Shown piece after piece: positions 14,541 to 26,031 of a stretch of DNA of 64,000 nt. The DNA comes from SHZI01 sp031409515 (GTDB taxonomy: Bacteria > Pseudomonadota > Gammaproteobacteria > Steroidobacterales > GCA-2729495), in contig JANNXJ010000056.1 of NCBI GenBank assembly GCA_031409515.1, forward strand, positions 62,001-126,000, in the 5' to 3' direction. Within the stretch, counting starts at the first letter, position 1; each line of letters opens with the position of its first letter. A model generated the notes under the pieces. That model was not told where the DNA came from, ran no database searches, and worked only from the letters and a program-made list of their open reading frames with translations. Made by a program: the position numbers and the translations under genes.

Positions 14541-17279
14541 ATGGCGGTCCGACGATCAGATCTCGAACGGGGCGACGACGAACTCAGGGAGTGGGTCGAG
14601 TCCATCGACTCCGTCCTGCGGACTGAAGGTCCCGAGCGGGCGAAGGCCCTGTTCCGTGCCGTGCGGGACTACCTCACGGATGCCCACGTGATCGTCGAGG
14701 ACGCGACGCTCAACACCCCCTACCGCAACACCATCCCCCTGGAACAGCAACCAGCCTACCCGGGTGATATCGACGTCGAGCGGCGGATCGAGAACATCAA
14801 CCGCTGGAACGCCATGGCGATGGTGCTCCGGGGTTACGACAGCGGCACGGGGGTTGGCGGGCACATCGGCACCTACGCGTCCGGGGCCACCATGCTTGAG
14901 GTGGGCCTGAACCACTTTTTCCGGAGCAAGGGGCCGGACTACGGTGGGGATCTGGTCAGCATCCAGGCCCACTGCTCACCGGGGATCTACGCCCGGGCCT
15001 TTCTCGAAGGGAGGCTCTCCGTCACGCAGCTGGAGAACTTCCGCCGGGAACTCCAGCCGGGGGGTGGCCTGTCCTCCTACCCGCACCCCCGCAACATGCC
15101 CGACTTCTGGGTTTCGCCCTGCGCCTCCATGGGCCTGTCGACCCCCAGCTGCATCTATCAGGCCCGTTTCGCCAAGTACCTGGAAAGCCGCGGCCTGAAG
15201 CCAAAAAACGGCGGCAAGATCTGGAACTTCATCGGCGACGGTGAATCCGACGAACCGGAAGTCCTGGGCACGATCAACATCGCCTCCCGGGAGCAACTGG
15301 ACAACCTGATTCTTGTCGCCAACTGCAACCTGCAACGGCTGGATGGCCCCGTGCGGGGTAACGGCAAGATCATCCAGGAACTCGAACGCAGCTTCCGCGG
15401 CGCCGGGTGGAATGTGATCAAGGTCATCTGGAGCGGCGAGTGGGACTCCCTGTTCGCGATTGACCACGAAGGAGTCCTGCAGGCGCGCATGGAGCAGGCC
15501 GTGGACGGCGACTACCAGATGTACTCGGTCTCCAGTGGCCCGGAGGTCCGGGCCCACTGGAACGGTACGGATAGTCGCCTCGCCGACATCATGCGCCACC
15601 TCTCTGACGAGGAAATCCGCGGCATCAAGCGCGGCGGTCACGACCAGCGCAAGATCTACGCCGCCTTTGCCCGGGCCATGGAGAGCAATGGCCGGCCCAC
15701 CGCGATCCTGATCAAGACCATCAAGGGCTACGGCATGCAGGGCTATGAGGGCTCCAATGTCGTGCACCAGAAGAAGAACCTCAACGTGGAGGAGAGGCAG
15801 GAAACGGGGCGGCGCCTGGGCATCCCGTTGTCGGACGAAGCGCTGGCCCGGGCGGATTTTTACAGGCCCGCACCGGAGAGCGAGGAACTCCGGTACCTGA
15901 CAGAGCGTCGCAGGGCGCTCGGCGGCAGCTGGCCCCAGCGGACTGTCAACTGCCCGCCACTCGCCGCGCCGGAGCTCACGCTCTTTCAGGAACAGCTCGC
16001 CGGTTCGGGGGACAGACCGCTCTCCACGACCATGGCCTTCGTGCGCATGCTGTCCAAGCTCATGGATCATCCGGGCGTCGGGCGGTACATCGTGCCGATC
16101 GTGCCGGATGAAGCCCGCACCTTCGGTATGGAGGCACTGTTTCGCAAGGCCGGAATTTACTCGTCGGAGGGCCAGAAGTACCGGCCGGTGGACAGCTCGA
16201 CGCTGATGCCCTACCGGGAGGCCACCGACGGCCAGATCCTGCAGGAAGGCATCTGCGAAGCGGGCGCGATGGCCTCGTTCATGGCTGCCGGCACCGCCTA
16301 CGCGGTGCACGGTGTGCCCACGATCCCCTTCTATATCTTCTATTCGATCTTCGGCTTCCAGCGCGTGGGCGACATGATCTGGAGCTGCGGCGACATGCTC
16401 TGCCGGGGATTTCTGCTCGGTGGCACCTCGGGCCGCACCACGCTGAATGGCGAAGGGCTGCAGCACCAGGACGGCCACTCCCAGGTGATCGCCAGCACCG
16501 TGCCCAACCTGCTGAGCTACGACCCCGCCTTCGCCTACGAACTGGCGGTCATCGTGCGGGAAGGCATCCGCCGGATGTACGAACTGCAGGAGAACCTTTT
16601 CTATTACATCACCATCCACAACGAGAACTACGCGATGCCTGCCCTGGGTGAGGCACCGGCCGACGGCATCATTCGCGGCATGTACCGTTTCTCGGCCAGC
16701 CCTCCGGCGAGCAAGCCCGAGCGTAAGGCGCACCTGTTTGGCAGCGGCGCGATCATGACGGAAGTGCTGCGGGCGCAGACGCTGCTGAAGGACCTGGGCG
16801 TATCGGCCGACGTGTGGAGCGTGACGAGCTACAACGAACTGTCGCGGGAAGCCCTGCGGGTGGAGCGGGAGAATCTCCTGGCAGGAGGTTCAGCCCATGG
16901 CAGCAACCGCAGCCAGCCCTGGGTACAGAAACTGCTGGCCAGGGAGACCGGCGTTTTCATTGCGGCCAGTGACTACATGAAGGCCCTGCCCCTCAGCATC
17001 TGCCCCTGGGTACCCGGGCCGTACGTGGTGCTGGGGACGGACGGCTTTGGCCTGAGCGAGTCCCGGCCGGATCTGCGCAACTGGTTTGAGGTGAGCGGCG
17101 AGTACGTGGCCTGGGCGGCGCTGGCGGCGCTGGGGGAACAGGGGCTGGTCACCCCGGGAGAACTGGCAGATGCGGCCCAATCACTGGGCATCCGGGCAGA
17201 TAAGGTGGATCCGGCCTACGGCGGACCCGCAAGCCGCCCAGGGCAGCAATCCCCCGGCAGCGGCCAGTCAGCCACTTAG
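14541..17279 (+). CDS. aceE: Pyruvate dehydrogenase E1, homodimeric type (divergent AceE)
   Basis: A 912-aa homodimeric E1, cytosolic, thiamine-diphosphate dependent. Retained: the ThDP-site His in GGHIGTYASGATM and NHFFRSK, SPGIYARAFLEGRL, the ThDP/Mg motif from GDGESDEPE to NCNLQRLDGPV, the inner-loop His in NVVHQKK (about 409, where E. coli has His407), and the C-terminal DGFG.S..R.DLRNWFEV pattern. Departures from E. coli AceE include QAHCSPG for QGHISPG, GDGES for GDGEM and GLSE for GRSD. No aceF or lpd lies nearby, so it must use an E2/E3 encoded elsewhere or be a paralogue with another 2-oxoacid. A purine-rich GGGAGGGAG precedes the ATG. Confidence 0.86.
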   Translation: MAVRRSDLERGDDELREWVESIDSVLRTEGPERAKALFRAVRDYLTDAHVIVEDATLNTPYRNTIPLEQQPAYPGDIDVERRIENINRWNAMAMVLRGYDSGTGVGGHIGTYASGATMLEVGLNHFFRSKGPDYGGDLVSIQAHCSPGIYARAFLEGRLSVTQLENFRRELQPGGGLSSYPHPRNMPDFWVSPCASMGLSTPSCIYQARFAKYLESRGLKPKNGGKIWNFIGDGESDEPEVLGTINIASREQLDNLILVANCNLQRLDGPVRGNGKIIQELERSFRGAGWNVIKVIWSGEWDSLFAIDHEGVLQARMEQAVDGDYQMYSVSSGPEVRAHWNGTDSRLADIMRHLSDEEIRGIKRGGHDQRKIYAAFARAMESNGRPTAILIKTIKGYGMQGYEGSNVVHQKKNLNVEERQETGRRLGIPLSDEALARADFYRPAPESEELRYLTERRRALGGSWPQRTVNCPPLAAPELTLFQEQLAGSGDRPLSTTMAFVRMLSKLMDHPGVGRYIVPIVPDEARTFGMEALFRKAGIYSSEGQKYRPVDSSTLMPYREATDGQILQEGICEAGAMASFMAAGTAYAVHGVPTIPFYIFYSIFGFQRVGDMIWSCGDMLCRGFLLGGTSGRTTLNGEGLQHQDGHSQVIASTVPNLLSYDPAFAYELAVIVREGIRRMYELQENLFYYITIHNENYAMPALGEAPADGIIRGMYRFSASPPASKPERKAHLFGSGAIMTEVLRAQTLLKDLGVSADVWSVTSYNELSREALRVERENLLAGGSAHGSNRSQPWVQKLLARETGVFIAASDYMKALPLSICPWVPGPYVVLGTDGFGLSESRPDLRNWFEVSGEYVAWAALAALGEQGLVTPGELADAAQSLGIRADKVDPAYGGPASRPGQQSPGSGQSAT

Positions 17280-17335
17280 GACCACACGTTGAGGTGCTCT
17301 GTCATCCCGGACGCCTCAGGTATTCTTCCCAGGCC

Positions 17336-18247
17336 ATGACCCCTGCCCCTCTGACCCTGCCCCGCCGCTCCGTCCTGTATGTCCCCGGCAGCAATGCCCG
17401 GGCTCTGGCGAAGTCGGCCTCCCTGCCCGCCGACGGCCTGATCCTCGACCTGGAGGACGCCGTCCTGCCGGCGGCAAAACTGGGCGCACGGGCCGCCGTT
17501 CTGGCGGCCGTGGCCGCACAACCCTTCGGGCACCGGGAGGTGGTGGTGCGGATCAACGCACTGGATACCGAATGGGGTATGGGCGATCTTCAGGCGGCGG
17601 CCCGGAGCGGTGTCGACGGCATATTGCTGCCCAAGGTGGAGGGCGCGGCCACCCTGCTCAAGGCCGCCTACGTTCTGGAGCAGATGGGCGCACCGGACAG
17701 CCTGCGACTGTGGAGCATGGCGGAAACTCCCCGGGGCATCCTGAACCTGGATGCCATCGCCCGCTGCACGCCCCGCCTCAGCGTCATCGTGCTGGGCACC
17801 GCGGATCTGGGCAAGGCTCTGCGGGTTCCTGAAGTCGCGGGCCGCGCAGCCCTCGTGCCTGCCCTCGCCCACTGCGTGCTCGCGGCTCGCGCCGCCGGTC
17901 TTGATATACTGGACGGCGTTCATCCACGCCTGACGGACTTGAGCGGCTTCGAGGCCGAGTGCCTGCAGGGCAGACAGCTGGGATTCGACGGCAAGACGCT
18001 GATTCACCCCGACCAGCTTGCGGCCTGTAATGACGCCTTCGGACTCTCGGCCGCCGAGGCGGCCAGCGCAGCGGGGCTCATTGCCGCATGGGAAGCCGCC
18101 GCTGCATCCGGCGCGGGTGTGGCGGTTCACCAGGGGCGGCTGGTCGAGCGGCTGCACGTCGAGGCGGCGCAGCGCCAGCTGGCGCTCTATCAGACTATCC
18201 ACGACCGGGCGATGCCGGCGCAGGCACCCGGAACACGACCGGCTTAG
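17336..18247 (+). CDS. CitE-like CoA-ester lyase (HpcH/HpaI family)
   Basis: A TIM-barrel Mg-dependent lyase of the citrate lyase beta / malyl-CoA lyase group, 303 aa from ATG 17336. Motifs: SVLYVPGSNARAL, DGLILDLEDAV (metal Asp/Glu), VVVRINALDTEWG (CoA/substrate Arg), ILLPKVEG, ETPRGILNLDAI and KTLIHPDQL. Members cleave malyl-CoA, citramalyl-CoA or related esters to acetyl-CoA or propionyl-CoA plus glyoxylate or pyruvate. It heads the propionyl-CoA operon, ending 8 nt before the mutase ATG, so a substrate that yields or uses propionyl-CoA or methylmalonyl-type units is plausible. The exact ester cannot be told from the sequence. Confidence 0.85.
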   Translation: MTPAPLTLPRRSVLYVPGSNARALAKSASLPADGLILDLEDAVLPAAKLGARAAVLAAVAAQPFGHREVVVRINALDTEWGMGDLQAAARSGVDGILLPKVEGAATLLKAAYVLEQMGAPDSLRLWSMAETPRGILNLDAIARCTPRLSVIVLGTADLGKALRVPEVAGRAALVPALAHCVLAARAAGLDILDGVHPRLTDLSGFEAECLQGRQLGFDGKTLIHPDQLAACNDAFGLSAAEAASAAGLIAAWEAAAASGAGVAVHQGRLVERLHVEAAQRQLALYQTIHDRAMPAQAPGTRPA

Positions 18248-18255
18248 GTATCGGC

Positions 18256-20409
<2,154 letters not shown>

Positions 20410-20442
20410 TCTCCAGGCTTTTCCGGACAAGGGTAGTTACGC

Positions 20443-21975
20443 ATGCAGGACGTACTCCAGCAGCTGCAAGAGAAGCGCGCCGCCGCGCTTCTGGGCGGTG
20501 GCCAGCAACGCATCGATGCCCAGCACGGCAAGGGCAAGCTGACCGCCCGTGAGCGTCTTGCCCTCCTCCTCGACGACGGCAGTTTCGAGGAGTGGGACAT
20601 GTTCGTGGAACACCGCTGCACCGACTTCGGCATGGAGGAGCAAAAAGTTACGGGTGATGGCGTGATCACCGGCTACGGCACCATCAATGGCCGGCTGGTT
20701 TTCGTCTTTAGCCAGGACTTCACGGTGTTTGGCGGCTCGCTGTCCGAGGCCCATGCCGAGAAGATCTGCAAGGTCATGGACCAGGCCATGAAAGTCGGGG
20801 CGCCACTCATCGGCATCAACGATTCGGGAGGCGCCCGGATCCAGGAAGGCGTGGCCTCCCTGGGCGGCTACGCGGAGGTGTTCCAGCGCAACATGCTGGC
20901 CTCCGGGGTGATCCCGCAGATTTCGCTGATCATGGGTCCGTGTGCCGGCGGGGCGGTGTACTCCCCCGCCATCACGGACTTCGTCTTCATGGTGAAGGAC
21001 AGCTCCTACATGTTTGTCACCGGCCCCGATGTGGTGAAGACCGTGACCCACGAGGAGGTCACCGCCGAGCAGCTGGGGGGAGCCATTACCCACAGTTCCA
21101 GGTCCGGTGTCGCGGATCTCGCGCTGGAGAACGACGTGGAAGCCCTGCTGACCACGCGCCGCTTCTTCAATTTCCTGCCGTCCAACAACCGGGACAAGCC
21201 GCCGGTCTGGCCCTGCGAGGACCCGGCCACACGAGAAGAGGCCTCCCTGGATACGCTGGTCCCGGACGACCCCGCAAAACCCTACGACATCAAGGAACTC
21301 ATTACGAAGATCGCCGACGAGGGCGACTTCTTCGAGGTCCAGCCCGACTACGCGAAGAACATGGTCATCGGTTTCATCCGGCTCGAAGGGGCGCCCGTGG
21401 GCGTGGTCGCCAATCAGCCGATGGTGCTGGCCGGCTGTCTGGACATCAGTTCGTCAACCAAGGCCGCCCGCTTCGTCCGGTTCTGCGATGCCTTCAGCAT
21501 CCCGATTCTCACCCTCGTTGACGTGCCCGGGTTCATGCCCGGCACCGCCCAGGAGTATGGCGGCATCATCAAGCACGGGGCGAAACTGCTCTATGCCTAC
21601 GCCGAAGCCACGGTGCCTAAAGTCACCCTGATCACCCGCAAGGCCTATGGCGGCGCTTATGACGTCATGGCGTCGAAGCATCTCCGGGGCGACGTGAACA
21701 TGGCCTGGCCGAGTGCCGAGATCGCGGTCATGGGGCCGAAGGGTGCCGTGGAAATCATCTTCCGCAAGGACCTCGGCGACCCGGCGGCGATCGCTGCCCG
21801 CACGGAGGAGTACCGCCGCAAGTTTGCGAACCCCTTCATTGCCGGCAGCCGTGGCTATATTGACGACGTGATCATGCCCCGGCAGACCCGGGCGCGCGTC
21901 TGCCGCTCCCTGGCCATGCTGCTCAACAAGCAGGTCACCAATCCGTGGCGCAAGCACGGCAACATTCCACTCTAG
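20443..21975 (+). CDS. pccB: Propionyl-CoA (acyl-CoA) carboxylase, carboxyltransferase beta subunit
   Basis: A 510-aa carboxyltransferase that moves CO2 from carboxybiotin to propionyl-CoA, forming methylmalonyl-CoA. Crotonase-fold halves: TARERLALLLDDGSFEE, GGARIQEGVASLGGYAEVF, MGPCAGGAVYSPAITDF, then LVDVPGFMPGTAQEYGGIIKHGAKLLYAY and KAYGGAYDVM. The downstream neighbour is the biotin-containing alpha subunit (15-nt gap), and the mutase lies 33 nt upstream. Context favours propionyl-CoA over other short acyl-CoAs. Confidence 0.94.
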   Translation: MQDVLQQLQEKRAAALLGGGQQRIDAQHGKGKLTARERLALLLDDGSFEEWDMFVEHRCTDFGMEEQKVTGDGVITGYGTINGRLVFVFSQDFTVFGGSLSEAHAEKICKVMDQAMKVGAPLIGINDSGGARIQEGVASLGGYAEVFQRNMLASGVIPQISLIMGPCAGGAVYSPAITDFVFMVKDSSYMFVTGPDVVKTVTHEEVTAEQLGGAITHSSRSGVADLALENDVEALLTTRRFFNFLPSNNRDKPPVWPCEDPATREEASLDTLVPDDPAKPYDIKELITKIADEGDFFEVQPDYAKNMVIGFIRLEGAPVGVVANQPMVLAGCLDISSSTKAARFVRFCDAFSIPILTLVDVPGFMPGTAQEYGGIIKHGAKLLYAYAEATVPKVTLITRKAYGGAYDVMASKHLRGDVNMAWPSAEIAVMGPKGAVEIIFRKDLGDPAAIAARTEEYRRKFANPFIAGSRGYIDDVIMPRQTRARVCRSLAMLLNKQVTNPWRKHGNIPL

Positions 21976-21990
21976 GATCCCTATCGCCGC

Positions 21991-23976
21991 ATGTTCAAGA
22001 AGATCCTCATCGCCAATCGCGGCGAAATCGCCTGCCGGGTGATCCGTACGGCCCGACTGATGGGCATCCGGACGGTCGCCGTGTACTCCGACGCAGACCG
22101 CAATGCCCTCCATGTCCGGCTGGCCGACGAGGCTGTCCGCATTGGTCCGGCGCCGTCCGCCCAGAGCTACCTCGTCATCGACAACATCGTCGCGGCCTGC
22201 AAGGCCACGGGAGCGGATGCGGTGCATCCCGGCTACGGGTTTCTGTCCGAGAAGACGGCCTTCGCGGCAGCGCTTGAGAAGGCCGGAGTGGCCTTCATCG
22301 GCCCTAAGGCCCACGCCATCACCGCCATGGGGGACAAGATCGAGTCCAAGAAGCTGGCGATGAAGGCCGGCGTCAGCACGATCCCCGGCTACACCGACGT
22401 CATTGATGGACCGGAGCACGCGGTGAAGGTCGCCCGGGACATTGGCTACCCCGTGATGCTGAAGGCCAGCGCGGGTGGCGGCGGCAAAGGCATGCGGGTG
22501 GTACGCAACGACGACGAATGCCGCGACGGTTTTCAGCGGGCCACGAACGAAGCCGTGTCGAGCTTTGGCGATGGCCGGGTCTTCGCGGAGAAGTACATTG
22601 AGGAACCGCGCCACATCGAGATCCAGATTCTTGCTGACGCCCACGGCAACACCCTCTACCTGAACGAACGGGAGTGCTCGATCCAGCGGCGTCACCAGAA
22701 GGTTATCGAGGAGGCGCCCTCCGCCTTTCTGGATGCCAAGACCCGCAAGGCCATGGGTGAGCAGGCAGTGGCCCTCTCCCGCGCCGTGGACTACCAGTCG
22801 GCGGGCACCGTCGAGTTCATCGTCGACAAGAACCGCAATTTCTACTTCCTGGAAATGAACACCCGTCTGCAGGTGGAGCACCCCGTCACTGAGCTCATCA
22901 CCGGTCTGGACCTGGTCGAGCTGATGATTCGCGTGGCGGCCGGCGAGAAGCTGCCCCTGAAGCAGAGCGACGTGAAGATCAACGGCTGGGCGCTGGAAGC
23001 CCGGGTTTACGCCGAGGATCCGTTCCGGAACTTCCTCCCGTCCATCGGACGACTGGTGCGCTGCCAGCCCCCGGCGGCGTCAGATTCGGTCCGGGTCGAT
23101 ACCGGCATCGAGGAAGGCAGCGAAGTCTCGATGTACTACGACCCAATGATCGCGAAACTGATCACCAGCGGCAGCACGCGGGACGAGGCCATCGACCGGA
23201 TGGCGGATGCGCTGGACGCGTACCACATCCGGGGGGTCTCCCATAACATCAGCTTCCTCAATGCACTGGTCTGCCACCCGCGCTTTCGGGAGGGCCGCAT
23301 CAGCACCAACTTCATTGCGGAAGAGTATCCGGACGGCTTTCGCTCCGCGGACGTGGCTCAGGCAGAGCCGCACCTGCCTATCGTGATTGCCGCGACGGTC
23401 CACCGGAGGTTCATGGATCGTGCGGCCCGTCTCTCGGGCCAGCTGCCAAGCCACGAGCGCAAGGTGGGCAGTGCCTTTGTAGTGGTCATTGCGGAACAGC
23501 ATCATGCCGTCAGCGTGGTGCCCGTTGCCGGCGGCCACGAGGTCCGGCTCGGAGGCCGCACCCACCGGGTCAGCACGGCCTGGCAGTTCGGTGATGCGCT
23601 GATCCGGGCCGACGTTGATGGCCGGAGCGTCTGCTTCCAGCTTGATCGGGTCGGGGTCCGGTACCGCCTCAGCTACCGCGGCGCGCAGCTCGATGCACTC
23701 GTGTGCGAACCCCGGGCGGCCGAGTTGAGCCGGCTGATGCTGGCCAAGGTACCGCCGGACCTGTCCAAGTTCCTGCTGTCGCCGATGCCAGGGCTGCTGG
23801 TCCGGCTGGCAGTGACCGTCGGTCAGGAACTGAAGGCCGGAGAAGAGATCGCGGTCGTCGAAGCGATGAAAATGGAGAACAGCCTCCGGGCAACGGACGA
23901 CGTGACGGTCAAGAAGATCCTCGCCGAGCAGGGGCAGAGCCTCGTCGTGGATCAACCCATCATCGAGTTCGGCTGA
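21991..23976 (+). CDS. pccA: Propionyl-CoA (acyl-CoA) carboxylase, biotin carboxylase/carrier alpha subunit
   Basis: A 661-aa biotin enzyme. The N-terminal biotin carboxylase has KILIANRGEIACRVIRTA, an ATP-grasp Gly-rich loop (KASAGGGGKGMRVV), EKYIEEPRHIEIQ, NERECSIQRRHQKVIEEAPS and EMNTRLQVEHPVTE. A linking BT-type domain follows, then the biotinyl domain with EAMKMEN near residue 626, whose Lys carries biotin. It uses ATP and bicarbonate to load biotin for PccB. The meaB GTG starts 4 nt after its stop. Biotin genes (bioA, bioF, bioD) lie about 28 kb further on. Confidence 0.95.
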   Translation: MFKKILIANRGEIACRVIRTARLMGIRTVAVYSDADRNALHVRLADEAVRIGPAPSAQSYLVIDNIVAACKATGADAVHPGYGFLSEKTAFAAALEKAGVAFIGPKAHAITAMGDKIESKKLAMKAGVSTIPGYTDVIDGPEHAVKVARDIGYPVMLKASAGGGGKGMRVVRNDDECRDGFQRATNEAVSSFGDGRVFAEKYIEEPRHIEIQILADAHGNTLYLNERECSIQRRHQKVIEEAPSAFLDAKTRKAMGEQAVALSRAVDYQSAGTVEFIVDKNRNFYFLEMNTRLQVEHPVTELITGLDLVELMIRVAAGEKLPLKQSDVKINGWALEARVYAEDPFRNFLPSIGRLVRCQPPAASDSVRVDTGIEEGSEVSMYYDPMIAKLITSGSTRDEAIDRMADALDAYHIRGVSHNISFLNALVCHPRFREGRISTNFIAEEYPDGFRSADVAQAEPHLPIVIAATVHRRFMDRAARLSGQLPSHERKVGSAFVVVIAEQHHAVSVVPVAGGHEVRLGGRTHRVSTAWQFGDALIRADVDGRSVCFQLDRVGVRYRLSYRGAQLDALVCEPRAAELSRLMLAKVPPDLSKFLLSPMPGLLVRLAVTVGQELKAGEEIAVVEAMKMENSLRATDDVTVKKILAEQGQSLVVDQPIIEFG

Positions 23977-23980
23977 GGCC

Positions 23981-24988
23981 GTGGCGGCGGAGGCGGCCAG
24001 GCAGACACCCGAACAGCTCGCCAGCGAGGTGCGCTCCGGCGAGCGCCGCGCGCTGGGCAGGGCCATCACGCTGATCGAGTCCAGTCATCCCGACGACCGG
24101 GAGCCTGCCAACCGGCTCCTTGATCTGCTCACACCCCACGCCGGACGCTCCGTCCGTCTGGGCATCTCCGGTGTCCCGGGGGTGGGCAAATCCACCTTCA
24201 TCGAGAGCCTGGGGAACCGGCTCATCGACGCGGGGCACCGGGTGGCGGTCCTGGCGGTGGACCCGTCGTCGGCGCTGTCGGGTGGCTCCATTCTGGGGGA
24301 CAAGACCCGGATGGAAACCCTGTCCCGGCGGCTGGAGGCTTTCATCCGGCCGTCGCCCGCCGGTGGCACCTTGGGTGGCGTCACGCGCCACACGCGGGAA
24401 ACGCTGGTGCTGGTCGAGGCCGCCGGCTTCGACGTCGTGATCGTCGAGACCGTGGGCGTTGGCCAGTCTGAAACGGCAGTCGCTGACCTGACGGACGTGT
24501 TCCTGCTCCTCCTCTTGCCCGGTGGTGGCGACGAGCTGCAGGGTATCAAGCGGGGCATTGTGGAGCTGGCGGACCTCATCGTCGTGAACAAGGCCGACGG
24601 CGACCTGTGCGCCGCCGCCGAACGCGCCGCCGCCGATTACCGGAACGCCCTGCATTTCCTGCGCCCGCGGTCGGCCCACTGGGTGGTGCCCGTGGCGACC
24701 TGTTCAGCACTCCAGGGCAGTGGCATCGACCGGATCTGGGCGCTGGTCGAGGAGTATCGTCAGGTCATGACCTCCAGCGGCGACCTGCAGGCCAAGCGGG
24801 CGGCCCAGGCCCGGCGGTGGCTGTGGAGTGAGACGGCAGAGCAACTCATGGCGCGCCTGCGGGAAGACCCAGCCGTGCGGGAACGGGTCCAGGCACTGGA
24901 ACAGGCGGTAAGCGCCGGGACAGTCTCACCGCGCGTGGCGGCCCAGCAACTCGTGACCCGATTCTGGAAGGAAGGTCAGGAAAAGTGA
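23981..24988 (+). CDS. meaB: MeaB-type methylmalonyl-CoA mutase GTPase chaperone
   Basis: A G3E-family P-loop GTPase that loads and protects the adenosylcobalamin mutase. P-loop GVPGVGKST at about residues 64-72, Mg/switch region VDPSSALSGGSILGDKTRM, VETVGVGQSE and base-recognition NKAD. It is 335 aa with a GTG start. The stop overlaps the next gene's GTG by 4 nt. The position between carboxylase and epimerase, next to a B12 mutase, identifies it as MeaB/ArgK rather than HypB or UreG. Confidence 0.93.
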   Translation: MAAEAARQTPEQLASEVRSGERRALGRAITLIESSHPDDREPANRLLDLLTPHAGRSVRLGISGVPGVGKSTFIESLGNRLIDAGHRVAVLAVDPSSALSGGSILGDKTRMETLSRRLEAFIRPSPAGGTLGGVTRHTRETLVLVEAAGFDVVIVETVGVGQSETAVADLTDVFLLLLLPGGGDELQGIKRGIVELADLIVVNKADGDLCAAAERAAADYRNALHFLRPRSAHWVVPVATCSALQGSGIDRIWALVEEYRQVMTSSGDLQAKRAAQARRWLWSETAEQLMARLREDPAVRERVQALEQAVSAGTVSPRVAAQQLVTRFWKEGQEK

Positions 24989-25389
24989 TCGGACGACTTA
25001 ATCACGTGGCCATTGTGGTCCCGGACCTCAAGGCTGCTGCGGCGATTTATCGGGACACGCTCGGCGCAAGAGTGTCTGCCCCGATGGATCTTCCTGACCA
25101 CGGGGTCACGACCGTCTTCGTGGAACTGCCAAACACGAAGATCGAGCTCCTCTGCCCGCTGGGGGCGAACTCTCCCATCGCGAAATTCCTCCAGACTAAT
25201 CCCGGTGGCGGAATGCACCATGTCTGCTATGAGGTAGCTGACCTCATCGCGGCGCGGGACCGGCTCGTAAGAGCGGGGGCCCGCGTCCTGGGTGATGGGG
25301 AACCGAGAACCGGCGCCCACGGCAAACCAGTGCTGTTTCTGCACCCTAAGGATTTTTGCGGGACCTTGGTGGAGCTGGAACAGATCTGA
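24985..25389 (+). CDS. mce: Methylmalonyl-CoA epimerase
   Basis: A 134-aa vicinal-oxygen-chelate protein that converts (S)- to (R)-methylmalonyl-CoA, linking carboxylase product to mutase substrate. Metal ligands of the family are visible: His in GRLNHVAIVV, His in GGGMHHVCYEV and a C-terminal Glu in LVELEQI. It starts at GTG inside the meaB stop (GTGA). It is the last gene of the operon; the convergent toxin gene follows within 17 nt and no hairpin terminator is seen. Confidence 0.93.
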   Translation: MIGRLNHVAIVVPDLKAAAAIYRDTLGARVSAPMDLPDHGVTTVFVELPNTKIELLCPLGANSPIAKFLQTNPGGGMHHVCYEVADLIAARDRLVRAGARVLGDGEPRTGAHGKPVLFLHPKDFCGTLVELEQI

Positions 25390-25406
25390 GCAGCGCCTGT
25401 TCTTCG

Positions 25407-25820
25407 TTAGTGCTGATGGATGACCAGCGGCACTCCGGTCAGTCCCATGTGCCGGTCAGTAGACCAGCAGAATTGCACGCGACGAGACGCCATCAGGTGC
25501 AGCCCCACCGCATCGGTCAGAGTCAGCGGTTGATCAGAAAAGCGTCGTAGCATTAACGTCGCCGCCGTCTGCTCCCCCAATCCAACACCCAAGACTTTCA
25601 GCGGCAGCATCGAGCCCACCAGGGCCAGGAACTGGAGCGCCCTGGCCGAATCGAAGCGTCGCAGAAACCAGCCGTGACCCTCAGCTACCACGAGCGTCGT
25701 CGTAATCAGCGGTGGGGGTTGCGCAAACAGGTGCCGAAAGAGGGCGTGATGCGAATCAGATCCGTCGGCGAAGGCGATCAGCGCCGCGGTATCGACGTAG
25801 GCCTCAGTCCTTCCGGCCAT
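25407..25820 (-). CDS. PIN-domain ribonuclease toxin (VapC-type)
   Basis: A 137-aa PIN protein. Acidic residues for Mg binding: Asp in AYVDTAALIAF, Glu in VVAEGHGWF, Asp in LTLTDAVGLHL, and STDRHMG near the end. I start at ATG 25820, which lies inside the last codons of the antitoxin (17-nt overlap) and begins MAGRTEAYVD. A further in-frame ATG at 25832 is possible. VapC-type toxins cut tRNA or other RNA when free of antitoxin. It forms a two-gene unit with the RHH antitoxin upstream. Confidence 0.85.
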   Translation of the reverse strand: MAGRTEAYVDTAALIAFADGSDSHHALFRHLFAQPPPLITTTLVVAEGHGWFLRRFDSARALQFLALVGSMLPLKVLGVGLGEQTAATLMLRRFSDQPLTLTDAVGLHLMASRRVQFCWSTDRHMGLTGVPLVIHQH

Positions 25821-26028
25821 AGACGACGTCATCAATCTGCTGGCTGGAATCCGGGCTACCGGAATTAACCATCCCCGCATAGCGCATCCAGGGAGGTTCA
25901 TCCCCCGCCGGGACGATGCTGCGAAGCGATCGCCGAAGCAACTCGGCAAGCGAGATTCCGAGCCGTTCCGCTTCGAGTTTGGCGGCTTCGTACTCTTGTT
26001 CAGAGAGGCTGATCTGAGTGCGGATCAT
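25804..26028 (-). CDS. Ribbon-helix-helix antitoxin (CopG/VapB-like)
   Basis: A 74-aa protein: an N-terminal ribbon-helix-helix (MIRTQISLSEQEYEAAKLEA ... LAELLRRSLR) for DNA binding, a flexible middle, and a C-terminal segment ending DDVVYGRKD that probably blocks the PIN toxin. Its 3' end overlaps the toxin start. The palindrome at 26032-26058, immediately upstream of the ATG, is the likely autoregulatory operator. Confidence 0.86.
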   Translation of the reverse strand: MIRTQISLSEQEYEAAKLEAERLGISLAELLRRSLRSIVPAGDEPPWMRYAGMVNSGSPDSSQQIDDVVYGRKD

Positions 26029-26031
26029 GGT

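Noticed and set aside
14976..16733. Minus-strand open frame of 585 codons opposite aceE
   Set aside because: Antisense shadow of a strongly conserved enzyme, with no plausible start site.
17280..17335. Cobalamin riboswitch before the B12-dependent operon
   Set aside because: The gap is only 56 nt and lacks the B12-box; nothing supports it.
21454..22881. Minus-strand open frame of 475 codons across pccB and pccA
   Set aside because: It spans two genes on the opposite strand and shows no domain.
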